Source: Megalonaias nervosa (Eukaryota; Mollusca; Bivalvia; Unionida; Unionidae). From it: a DNA stretch of 64,000 nt. Numbering within the stretch: the first letter of the stretch is position 1; each line of letters begins with the position of its first letter. A program made the translations under genes and the position numbers. The stretch spans positions 21,691 to 85,690 of the forward strand of contig JAECUM010009324.1 in NCBI GenBank assembly GCA_016617855.1. The letters are read 5' to 3'. Below, in pieces: positions 48,498 through 57,761 of this stretch. A model generated the notes under the pieces. It was not told the origin of the DNA. It did no database searches and saw nothing but the letters and a program-made list of their open reading frames with translations.

Positions 48498-48560
48498 TGA
48501 TTAAAATCAGATCTCCACTGTCAAAGGTCACCTAAGACGGTGGAGATCTGATTTTAATCA
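48498..48560. repeat. Perfect 21-bp inverted repeat with a 21-base spacer
   Basis: TGATTAAAATCAGATCTCCAC (21 bases, 48498-48518) is the exact reverse complement of 48540-48560. It could form a cruciform or RNA hairpin. It may be the core of a small MITE, but no target duplication was found. Confidence 0.9.
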
Positions 48561-50535
48561 GATTGGTCCGTCCATCTATTGTCGCAGTCTGAAGTATACA
48601 TTTCAGATAAATGAATGCTACTAATGGTCTGAACTCCTGTAAAGAGAGCTGGTATATATGGGGTTTACTGGCACATCAGCACAATCTTGGATGTATGTTT
48701 CCAGGGTACCTTAGGTAATACAAAACAAAGAAGGAAATAAAAAAAGAACTGGATAAAATCCTTCAAATGCAACGTTTGTAAGTAGTCCAAAAAATCATAT
48801 GGAACATCAGCTTGGGCGCATTATTTTCTGTTCACTTCGAAGGCTTGACTTAATTCAGTAATAAAAAAAAATATCAAACTTTAATAACAACTAATTCATT
48901 GTAAGACCCTAGTGTCAAACGTTCTTAAGTAAGTTAGTGTTATTGAAACTTAACATTCAAACTTTAACCTTCGACATTCAATTTCATGTCATTTTTTCTC
49001 CAAAATGATTAACTGGTGCAGATAGATGTTTATTATTTTTATTGCTACGTTATATATCGTTGTATATTCAAATTATGTACCTGTTTTTATATCATCTTCA
49101 ATAAAATAGGGACTGCAAAACACTTTCTTCTAGATTTTCCAAAATACTCCGATCTTAGAGATCATATCGTAACGCACTCACCTCGGTTAATTTCCAGCGC
49201 AAGCTCACTTGCGTTGAGAGTTACTTCCTGTTTCTGGACTTGGCAATCCTTAAATTGAAACTTTGAAATGGTTGCAATATTATGATGTATCGGTAGTATA
49301 TAGAAAGTTGTCTGATTACAGACGAAATCCCCGTAGAAATTATGGCTTGGTACATTAGCTGCTTATATGTAAAGAAATTATGTATCTATCAAAGTATATA
49401 GACAACATAAATTCTGGACAAGAAAAATAGTGGATTTATTCTTGTCTTCAAATGTCAATAAATAAATTAATAGAATAGAATTTACATATTCTCTTATTAT
49501 GTTCCCACTATTTCATTACATGTAATTGTAACCAACAGCCTCAACAATTTTAATTAAATAATAATATTGATCACATAGAATTTACTATTAAGATTTAAGA
49601 ATATTCATTGGAGTAACATGAAAGTCCCAATAACAAACGTATTCAAATCAATAGAATTATCATACGAAATGGATGACCATTTCTGTTACAATAAAAATAC
49701 AGTAATACAAATGTACTGAAATAGCGCAAGTTTTGTTGATGCCCTATATCCCTACATATAAGCTATATCTTTGGCTTTTATTTTCTTTAGTACCGAAATT
49801 TACTAAATATTTATATTGCAGAAGTGAATGTATATTTTCCAATATGATTACTTTAAATTAATTTGTATCCAGAGAATGATAGCATTATCGATCAGTTTTG
49901 GAAACCGATTTGCAAAATATACAGTATATATTGCATTTGCAAAACCAATGTCATTTGAAACGAAACAGACTGGTGTGCGCGACACTTTTATCTATAGCCT
50001 TAGGTTGTACTACGCCATGTAACACTCCGCCAAAATAGTGCACTGCTAGCAGGTATCTAAGACACAATAAATATTAACTTCATTAAAATATCGTGATTCA
50101 AAACAAATGTTGAATGATAATTATATCATTACACTTTCAGTTTCAACTGTATGACCAAACACTAAAACCACTGTGTCAGATATTTAACAGTAAATACTGG
50201 CCTCCAACTGAGTTGGTGTTGTGGGAAATATAGAACATGCTATATGCGGATGTGTTATCTTTGCAGGAGATGGTAAGTGCATTATTTTATTGTTAAGCAT
50301 AAAACTTATTGTACATAAACACCCGTTATATAACCTGTTTATTAATGTTCAATAATGCTTGTACACGCGCATAGCGAAAATCTGAGCTGCCCCCAAAGCA
50401 TAAATGACATCTAAAGCAAAGATGGCGTACGTCGTAAAATACATCGAACGTAGCACATAATATCAATCACAAAGAACTTTCTTTGGCAAAACATCGCACT
50501 TAATATAGTCCCAAAATACATATCTGTACATGGAA
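48561..50535. other. AT-rich DNA without recognised genes
   Basis: Only short frames occur. A small hairpin (CGCAAG ctca CTTGCG, about 49199-49214) stands out. Nothing else could be supported. Confidence 0.45.
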
Positions 50536-50539
50536 CTAT

Positions 50540-51568
50540 TATTATATGTGTAATTTACAGTATTTAGTGAGACTGGATGGTCAAATTGTCAAGTATTCAG
50601 AAAATATCTTGAGGAACATTTCATTAGCTATGTACAAGGGCGTGATCTTTTGCAGCCACAGAATCTGTTGTAAGACGGGCACAGATTACATTTATCTTTG
50701 GCAATCACTGATTGGGCAAAAGAACATAACATCGTTCTGTTCGTATTACCACCTCGCACTAGTCATGTCCTGAAACCACTCGACGTCGGATGTTTCGGAC
50801 CGTTACAGAAGATATACAATAACGAAAGTGTAAATTCATGCGAGAAATTACATCATCATCTGTTCCTAAGCACGCCATATGTGAGATTGCATGCAGAGCA
50901 TTCAAATTATCTGTCCGGTACAAAATCTTAGAGGGGCCCTGAGTGGCCGAGTGGTCTAAAGCGCTCTCCGTTACGGATCACTACCATCTCACCTCTGTCT
51001 GCGTGGGTTCGAGTCTAGGATTCGGCGAATGTGGATATGTGAGAAAGCTTGCCAGTAGCTTCTCGTGGGTCGGTGGTTCTTTCCGGGGATTTCCCGGTTT
51101 CTTCCTCCACCATTAATACTGGCCGCTATGTATAGCCTATCGTGTGCTGAAAAATGGCGTTAAGCCCCACAACAACAACAACAACAACAAAATCTTAGAG
51201 CATCTTTTAAAAAACGTGGAATCTACCCCTTTGAACCATCTGCTATAGAATGTGTATCATTCATATCAGCTACAGTATTCCATAATCACAGCAACGACTC
51301 TGATTCCAACAAAATTAGACTACTACCATGCCATCTCTCCACAAAATGACGAATGCTTTCTTACCAACGTGGAAAATCAGTAATTTCTCATGCTCTTAGT
51401 CCAAGCAGTCGAGCTGCTGGCTTCTTTGGCAGGAAGGAGAGTATATTGCTGGGCAAATCAAAGAAGACCAGTAAGAAATGCAAAGCTCTAACAGCTGTAG
51501 TTGGTGGAAAGCCTGTAACACAGGATAGCATTTTGCATGCAATAAGAGGGCATCATGAATGGCAATAA
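50540..51568 (+). pseudogene. pogo/Tigger-like DDE transposase pseudogene, split by a SINE
   Basis: DGHRLHLSLAITDWAKEHN (50674 on) and LPPRTSHVLKPLDVGCFGPL are the signature of the DDE_1 catalytic domain of pogo/Tigger/Jerky-type transposases, with the DGH aspartate as the second catalytic acid. The frame is interrupted by the SINE at 50934-51186. Beyond it, a basic C-terminal piece resumes at 51353-51568 (ALSPSSRAAGFFGRKES, then GGKPVTQDSILHAI). The upstream DNA-binding domain and first aspartate are only faintly recognisable or lost. The gene is dead. Confidence 0.75.
50934..51186 (+). mobile_element. Family A SINE, best-preserved copy
   Basis: It has a near-consensus A box (GTGGCCGAGTGG) and a B box (GGTTCGAGTC), the full family body and a CAA tail. 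The 14-bp flanking duplications ACAAAATCTTAGAG (50920-50933 and 51187-51200) are perfect. The head resembles tRNA-Ser/Leu-type genes. It sits right of the N gap and 0.9 kb before the virus-like genes, marking this flank as host DNA. Confidence 0.94.
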
Positions 51569-52079
51569 AAAAAAAAAAAGGAAAAGCCCCCCTCCCTCCA
51601 AACCCCTCAAAGAAAAATAAAAATTAGAAAAACACAAAATACGAAGGAATCTTTATTTATATGAGGGTTTAAAAAAGTCAGGGGAAAAAAAATCAAAGTT
51701 TACACCCCCTATTAAAATCCAGTCAGACTGTGTTAATGTCTAGTCCATCGGGTGGTATCGGGACGTGACTCTGAAGAAACGGAAGACTGAGATTGTACAG
51801 GACGGCGAACCCTGCCGTCTATGCAAACAATAACAGCCCGATGCTATGAGGGACACACGGTACTAATTGTAAGGAATAATGGGAACTAGCCTGGAAATGG
51901 AAACATAAAATAGAGTATATATGGGTTTGGCTGACCAGGATTGGTTAATAATGTAAGTTATGTTTCAGGAAAAAGAATCTTTTGAAAGCTTATCCTAATT
52001 GTAAGTGAACAAAAATTAATTTTTGTCGGCCGCCCTGCCTGCTGCTGTAATTTAAACAATTATTATAAATATTATTAAT
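51569..52079. other. Junction zone between host repeats and the virus-like cluster
   Basis: A poly-A/C-rich stretch and then 400 bases without ORFs or recognised repeats precede the first virus-like gene. The left boundary of the element must lie here or further left. No terminal inverted repeat can be identified because the right end is outside the window. A TATAAATATTATTAAT stretch immediately precedes the first ATG. Confidence 0.5.
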
Positions 52080-53309
52080 ATGGTTGTCACTGGAGAGCCT
52101 CACTCTGCAAGACTTGCACAAGAGCGATTAGAAGCAATCAGAAAATATTTACCTATCCGTGATGCTGTCAAACGACAATTACAAGAACGTCAGGAATCTC
52201 ATGTTGAATTTGAAGAGGATACAAAACAATTATTTAAACCTATTACAGAGACAACTAAACCTCTTCTTCCTGTTTTAGAGAAAACTGCTGAAGCAACTGG
52301 AAAAATAGCAGAAAGAACTAAGAAAACAAAAAAGATTCTACGAGAACTTCCAGCTGAAATAGCTGCTGCTCAACCAATGCAAGAAATACTTGAAGGTATT
52401 GACCAAGCTCGTGCTGAAATAGGAGATATAAAAGATCGTATACCGGAATCAGGAAAAAAACCAGAAGCAAGAGCCAAGGTCAATCTTGTCAATAAGTTTA
52501 CTGAAGAATCTATTAATTTTATTAGAAAAGCTGATGATCTAAAATTAATTGATATTGCTGTGAGAGGTTATTATAATCAAAACCAATTGTTAAAATCTGA
52601 ATTTGTTGGTGATCCCGCAAATGAGGATACTTGGTACAAATGGATATATCGTATACGCTATAACGTTAATCAAATTCGAAAAAACGATTCAGATTTTATT
52701 GACTATAAAAATAAGATAAAGGACTATATTGCACAACAATTGCCACAATCTCCAAGACCACAAAAACAACCACGATTTAGATCACCACCATCACCATTGC
52801 TACCACCACTACCACAACAAGTATCACCACCACAACAACAATTGCCACAAATATTACCACCACTATCACAGCAATTGATTCAATCTCCAAAATCACAAAC
52901 ACCAAGCAAAAAGGAGGAGAAAAAACGGCTAGAGGCTCCCATTAGTACAGAAATCGATGAATGGGAGAAAGAACAAAGGAGAAGAGAAAAAGAAGAAAAA
53001 AGGATAGAAAGAATGGAAAAAGAAGAAGAAGAAAGAAGAGAAAGATATCCTTCTTTGGATTTTATAAAACCTTATACTGGAAGCGGTCTTTCTACTGGAG
53101 GTGATTTTACTCTATGTCCTAATAACGTCCTTGCCGATGTTGAACGACTAGAAATACTCATCGGAGGAAAACGAGCTGGTAATAATTCTCCAGAAATAAT
53201 TAATGAAGTAGCCGATATTTGCAGACGATTATTTACTGGCGGTATCATGGACGTTGATGTTTATCAGTCTCTTATTAATGAAATTGCCGATGACTACTAC
53301 AGTGACTGA
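52080..53309 (+). CDS. Virus-like coiled-coil, Pro/Gln-rich protein
   Basis: The 409 codons are intact. The N-terminal ~130 residues are charged and helical with a likely coiled coil (HVEFEEDTKQLFKPITE onward). Residues ~215-275 form a Pro/Gln-rich linker, followed by a Glu/Lys/Arg coiled coil (residues ~275-325). A TGSGLSTGG motif (GSGL at 53079-53090) then precedes a compact ~75-residue C-terminal domain with IGGKRAGNNSPEIINE. The GSGL site resembles a protease processing site. The order suggests a structural or scaffold precursor whose C-terminal domain is released. It is the first gene of the capsid-side block. I recall similar unnamed proteins beside this capsid type in invertebrate genomes, but can name no function. 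Confidence 0.75.
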   Translation: MVVTGEPHSARLAQERLEAIRKYLPIRDAVKRQLQERQESHVEFEEDTKQLFKPITETTKPLLPVLEKTAEATGKIAERTKKTKKILRELPAEIAAAQPMQEILEGIDQARAEIGDIKDRIPESGKKPEARAKVNLVNKFTEESINFIRKADDLKLIDIAVRGYYNQNQLLKSEFVGDPANEDTWYKWIYRIRYNVNQIRKNDSDFIDYKNKIKDYIAQQLPQSPRPQKQPRFRSPPSPLLPPLPQQVSPPQQQLPQILPPLSQQLIQSPKSQTPSKKEEKKRLEAPISTEIDEWEKEQRRREKEEKRIERMEKEEEERRERYPSLDFIKPYTGSGLSTGGDFTLCPNNVLADVERLEILIGGKRAGNNSPEIINEVADICRRLFTGGIMDVDVYQSLINEIADDYYSD

Positions 53310-53340
53310 GTACGTAATTAAATACAATTACTATAATAAA

Positions 53341-53787
53341 ATGATCGTACACGGTACTCAACGTGGACCAACCATGGTCAGGGTAATAAATTCAAGATTA
53401 CCAGTATACAAAACAACCTACGGAGATGGACTAGGTGATGTTATTCAGGGTCTATTTAGAAGGATAGCTCCAAAAGCAATACCGATCGCAAAGCAACTGG
53501 GTATGAAAGCTATTGATGTTGTTCGTGAAAAAGGTATTGGTGCTGTTGGTAATCTCGCTGGTAAAGCATTTTCAGCGATCAAAGATAGACTAGCACGATT
53601 AATACGACAAAAACCTCAACCACTAAAATTACCTAGTACTGAAGTAATGCCTGCAAATGTCAGTAAATTAATAAATCAAGTTGCTAATCAAAAACTAGCA
53701 GAGTTGGCTGATGTACCAATGTCAGAAAAAGAAAAAAATATAACCGTTAGTCTGATAGCAGGAAGTGGTCTTCGTTTTAAACGATAA
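53341..53787 (+). CDS. Small minor-capsid-like protein (148 aa)
   Basis: An in-frame ATG at 53254 overlaps the previous gene. The ATG at 53341, preceded by CTATAATAAA, is the better start because the same AT-rich box precedes the next gene. The N-terminus holds a GDGLGDVIQGLFRR segment. An amphipathic basic middle (KAIPIAKQLGMKAIDVVREK) is reminiscent of adenovirus pVI/pX-type membrane-active or core proteins, and the C-terminus reads IAGSGLRFKR. IAGS|G fits the adenoviral protease consensus (M/I/L)xGx|G exactly. Function is inferred only from these features and position. Confidence 0.6.
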   Translation: MIVHGTQRGPTMVRVINSRLPVYKTTYGDGLGDVIQGLFRRIAPKAIPIAKQLGMKAIDVVREKGIGAVGNLAGKAFSAIKDRLARLIRQKPQPLKLPSTEVMPANVSKLINQVANQKLAELADVPMSEKEKNITVSLIAGSGLRFKR

Positions 53788-53801
53788 TAATTATAATAAA
53801 G

Positions 53802-55208
53802 ATGTTCAAGCGCATATCTGATCCAGCATTTGACATGGACGCACCGGTATTCAAAGATGAGTCTGTGCGTGATTATCAATATTATTCTTATGACGCTCGA
53901 ATTCCAGATCAGCGTGGACGAATTGAACTACAGGTTCAGGATACAAGTAGGTATTTCCTACCCGCTGAGGCTTTTACTGAAGTAGAAGGTGAAATTTTAA
54001 ATATCGCTAATCCTGCATTACCAGTAGCATATGGAGCTGATGCTAGTGTCGGTTTTGTTAATAATGGTATTATGGCGTTATTTGATAGCGCAACGTACAT
54101 GATTGATGGTAAAAATATTGAATCAATTCAGAAAGACGTTGACGTTGCAACGACAATACTTGGCCTTGCAAGATACAGCGACGATTATTCAAGATCCGCT
54201 GGCCCGTCAATGATGTTTGTAAAAGATACTTCTAATTTTCCAGAGGATCAACAATATGAAATAAGACGACCAAGAAATTTTGCTGGAAACGCCGATACGG
54301 ATGTACAAAGTATGATTATTAATGTAGATGCAGATTTCAACTTAGGATTTAGATCACGTCGAGCAATGTTGCGTGGTGGAAGAAGAGCATTTTCATGTGC
54401 CATTCCACTGTCACGTATTTTTGGATTTTGCAGAAATATCAGAAAAGTCATTTTCGGAGCTAAGCACACAGTTGTACTTGTACGAAAAGCAACCGACGAT
54501 GATGCAATCTGGCGACCCATCGGTGTTGATGCTGGTAAAGTAATTCTTACAAAACTTTCATTATGGATGCCAGTAATGACTCCAACAATACCTGAAGAAG
54601 AACGTCTACTCTCTTTTATGAATCAAGGTGGTAAATCAGCGTTGTCATGGTTAACAATGACCACAGATGCTGTTCAGAGCGCAATTAATGGTTTATTTAC
54701 ATGACAAATAGCCTCTCAACAGGGAATAGCCGCACCACGACATATATTTATTGCGCTTCAAGATGTTACACGAGTAAACAGTCAAAATCACAGTATTATG
54801 ATATTTGACAATCTTGGTGTTTCCGAGGTTTCTTTAAGGATAAATGGGCATCAAGAACCATCCGAGGATATATTACTGAATTTCGATCAAAATCATGTAG
54901 CACGTGCATATCATCGTCTAATGACGCTCATGGGACGTGATCAAAATATTGATACTGGTTTACAAATATCACAATTGGATTTTACAACCTTATATCCAAT
55001 TTATTACTTTTCGCTCGAACATTTAGATTTAACCAGACAGTCAGTAGTCGATATACACTTTCGAGCTCGTGTGACACTACCAGTAGCACCAGCACCGCTT
55101 ATTCCTAATTACAGTGCAATTGCTGTTATACTCAGCGATAAATCAATGTTACTTGAAGGTGTTGGTGGACGAATGAGAGTCGTTGATGCTCCAGTAGAAA
55201 ACATGTAA
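53802..55208 (+). pseudogene. Major-capsid-like protein gene with one in-frame stop
   Basis: Two open parts, 53802-54704 (300 codons) and 54708-55208, are in the same frame and separated only by TGA at 54702-54704. The intervening codons are open, and the second part has no start of its own near its beginning. FGFCRN near residue 206 and the VVLVRKATDDDAI block resemble a capsid-type protein family I recall from invertebrate genomes. A double jelly-roll fold is inferred, not shown. Intact length would be about 468 residues, in the range of Polinton-type major capsid proteins. It starts 14 bases after the previous stop, with TTATAATAAAG just before the ATG. The stop may be real decay, a base error or, less likely, readthrough. 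Confidence 0.65.
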
Positions 55209-55231
55209 TTAGATCGTTTATGAATATTATA

Positions 55232-55689
55232 ATGTCGTATAATCACGTTAATGTTAGTCTGATTCCTGGTCAGATTAAAAGGATACAATCAGCATCAAAA
55301 AATAACTGTGGATTAAAAATATTGCTAAAGAAAGAGCAGATGAGAGGCTCGAATAAATTATCTCTTACGGAACGTCAGCTCAGGCATTTCGATGAAGCCA
55401 AAAAATCAAATAAAGGTACAAAACTTAATCTTTCTGCGGATGCTTTAAAGACAACATTAAGACGGGTGGTATATTTCCACTTCTTGCTGCTATACCAGCG
55501 TTAATAGCCGCTGCAGCCCCAGCTGTTGCAAAAGCAGCTGCATTAGGCGCTGTTGGAACCGCTGCTGGAATGGCATTAAAGAAAGCAACAGGAAAGGGAA
55601 TCAAAAAAAAGGGAAGGGGTCTAAGATTACCAGGGACTCCACATTCATGGTACGGAAAGGGCCTAAGATTACCAGGGACAGTTTACTGA
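55232..55689 (+). pseudogene. Hydrophobic core/minor capsid-type protein with a frameshift
   Basis: The first ~78 codons (from ATG 55232, preceded by GAATATTATA; an in-frame ATG at 55220 is the alternative) read VSLIPGQIKRIQSASKN and LSLTERQLRHFDEAKKSNKG. At about 55455-55470 the frame must change. The downstream frame encodes an Ala-rich hydrophobic segment (FPLLAAIPALIAAAAP), then basic KKATGKGIKKKGRG and a doubled GxGLRLPGT motif, ending at TGA 55687. The arrangement (short domain, hydrophobic segment, basic tail with Gly motifs) recalls small membrane-active or DNA-condensing core proteins of adenovirus-like particles. Either an indel error or decay broke it. Confidence 0.55.
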
Positions 55690-55697
55690 TATCTCCT

Positions 55698-56111
55698 ATG
55701 TCCAATTTTGATTTACTAGATGCTGCTAAAAAATTAAAAATAAAAATTTTTAGAGGAGTTTTTATGCGTGATCAATTACCAAAACAACCAAACAATATTG
55801 AAACCGGTATTATTAATCTCGATGAAAACTCTGGTCCAGGTACACATTGGGTCGGATATGCAATTGATCCACGTGGAATTATTTATTTTGATTCATATGG
55901 ACTAGCTCCACCAAAAGAATTCTTAAAGTATATTAGCGGTTATCAAAGTACTCCAATATGGTATTCAACGTTACCTACACAAACATTAACTGATCCACCA
56001 ATATGTGGTCGAGAAGTAATTAAAGTACTTGATGCTATATCAAAATCAACAAAACCACCCCACAAAGTTGTACATGAATATACTACGACGTCACATTTAA
56101 ACAGACATTAG
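55698..56111 (+). CDS. Adenain-like cysteine protease
   Basis: Three blocks fit the adenovirus/Polinton maturation protease family in order: the His block GTHWVGYAID (about residue 49), the acidic block IYFDSYGLAPP (about residue 65) and the Cys block DPPICGREVIKV (about residue 107). The length (137 aa from this start) is short but usual for Polinton-type proteases, which lack adenain's C-terminal part. An upstream in-frame ATG at 55647 lies inside the preceding gene. ATG 55698, nine bases after that gene's stop, is preferred because MSNFDLLDAAKKL begins the conserved part. The enzyme would cleave capsid precursors, and candidate GxG-type sites occur in three neighbours. The frame is intact. 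Confidence 0.8.
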   Translation: MSNFDLLDAAKKLKIKIFRGVFMRDQLPKQPNNIETGIINLDENSGPGTHWVGYAIDPRGIIYFDSYGLAPPKEFLKYISGYQSTPIWYSTLPTQTLTDPPICGREVIKVLDAISKSTKPPHKVVHEYTTTSHLNRH

Positions 56112-56119
56112 TAAATATA

Positions 56120-57214
56120 ATGGTAGATATTTATGGAAGATCTTCTCGTGGTAAAGGTCATCAGCAAGTTGATTTATCTAAATACGCAACTCTCGATCAA
56201 CTCAGAAATGAAATTGATGATTTATTAAACATAACCAGTGTGGATCAAAACGAAGTAGTCGTTTTTCAGGATAAGGAAGGACGATTAAAAACTAGTAATA
56301 TACAACTGCCAGATGTACTTATACGAGTTCCTAATGCGGTGGTTAATAATATAGTTACTTTTACTGATCAGGGTAAAATACAAGATTCCAGTACGTCAGT
56401 CAGCGATTATATTAAGAAAGCTGGTGATTCATTCACAGGTAGCATTATTATGAATCAAAATAAAATTATAGACCTTGGAAACCCAACCGCAGATACAGAC
56501 GCCGCAACAAAGAAATATGTCGACGATCAAGAATCTAAATACGTATTGGCCAACGGCGGTATAATGCGTGCATTTCTTAATATGAATAATAATGGTAATT
56601 AATAATCTTAGAACACCAGAATTTGATTTTGATGCTGCAACGAAAAAATACGTCGATGATAAGGAAATTCCTCTAAAAAAAATTAATGACGAAATGACCA
56701 CACTAAATAATACTTTTTCTAGACATGCAGAAACGTTCTTAAATTTTCGTAGAAATGTAAACAAAACCATTAAAGATTTTTTTGGGAACAACCAACCGTT
56801 GACATAAAACTCTCCGACGTTAAAATGAAACTCAATGATATTGTCAGTGGAATACCTAGTATTGTTCAAAAAACTAATCTGATTAAAATTCCACACGGAC
56901 AAATTAAAAATATCGTGTACACAGTAGCATCAGGATTAACAACATGGTCACAGCAAAATAACACTATCAAATATACCGCGGAGGTTACTGGTGTTTATAG
57001 ACTATCTATATTCAGCTCTGCAAAGTTTAAAATTTATACTACAACATTTCCGTGGCGTCATTCAACAGATGCTTTCTCTGGAGTTGTATCTATAGTGTTA
57101 AATAAAGATGCTGAAGAAATATTTTTACTTGAAGCAGATGATCAAACAATAACCGCAACGTCTTACTGGTGGTGTTTGGAATTTGTAGCTGAAACACCAC
57201 AATTAGTCACTTAA
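56120..57214 (+). pseudogene. Fibre-like attachment protein, two compensating frameshifts
   Basis: Three consecutive open pieces (56120-56602, 56592-56807, 56825-57214) make sense as one ~364-residue protein if the frame shifts at about 56595 and back at about 56780 (a run of seven T). The shaft motif recurs on both sides of the first shift: NPTADTDAATKKYVDD and EFDFDAATKKYVDD, a repeat common in phage and Polinton-type fibres. The last part (about 56930-57200) contains TGVYRLSIFSS and a Trp-rich end (YWWCLEFVAE), which fits a C1q/TNF-like beta-sandwich head. The N-terminus has a SSRGKGHQQ stretch. Position next to protease and penton-like genes supports a host-attachment fibre. Confidence 0.65.
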
Positions 57215-57224
57215 TATAACAATA

Positions 57225-57761
57225 ATGGATCAACCTCAGTCTCGCATCGACGTTCAACGTTACAGATGCAATCAGATATGTGAGCGTCTGAATAAACTAA
57301 ATAATTTTATTGATTATTATAACACGAAAATAAAAAAATACAAAAGGCGTATAGTTGTTATTGATGTAGTTGTTTCCTCGGTTTCTGCTGTTATTGCTGG
57401 AACAGGATTATTATTATCAACATTGACGACGACAGCACCTACTGTTATAACCATCATTGTTTCAGCATCAACGACTATTGCTGGAGTTCTCGGTATTATA
57501 GCCAAAAAGATAGATACCTGTACAAATGCTAAATTGCACGATTATATGATTAAATTACATACAGTGGCAGAGGCATGCTCTAAACTATCTTTGTATATTT
57601 CTTCGTGTGTTAGTGATGGTGAAATATCCGATACTGAATTCGTGATGATGATGAAAACCTATGATGATGCGTTTAAGGTGATCGCTAATGATTTTAACGA
57701 ATTAAATAATAATGATAATAATAATGACAGACAGGGAGTTACTTCAGCAGATCGTCACTAA
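57225..57761 (+). CDS. Virus-like membrane protein with a helical hairpin
   Basis: The 178 codons are intact, with TAATATAACAATA before the ATG. A basic helix (residues ~20-42) is followed by two hydrophobic segments (VVSSVSAVIAGTGLLLST and VITIIVSASTTIAGVLGIIA, residues ~46-90) that likely form a membrane hairpin, then a helical domain with SCVSDGEISDTEF. I recall similar small membrane proteins in Polinton-like clusters, with no established role. A role in particle entry or an internal membrane is possible. Its 3' end overlaps the ATG of the next gene (57724). Confidence 0.65.
   Translation: MDQPQSRIDVQRYRCNQICERLNKLNNFIDYYNTKIKKYKRRIVVIDVVVSSVSAVIAGTGLLLSTLTTTAPTVITIIVSASTTIAGVLGIIAKKIDTCTNAKLHDYMIKLHTVAEACSKLSLYISSCVSDGEISDTEFVMMMKTYDDAFKVIANDFNELNNNDNNNDRQGVTSADRH

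Noticed and set aside
53254..53340. N-terminal extension of the small minor-capsid-like gene from ATG 53254
   Set aside because: It overlaps the previous gene, and the ATG at 53341 has the same AT-rich box as neighbouring genes.
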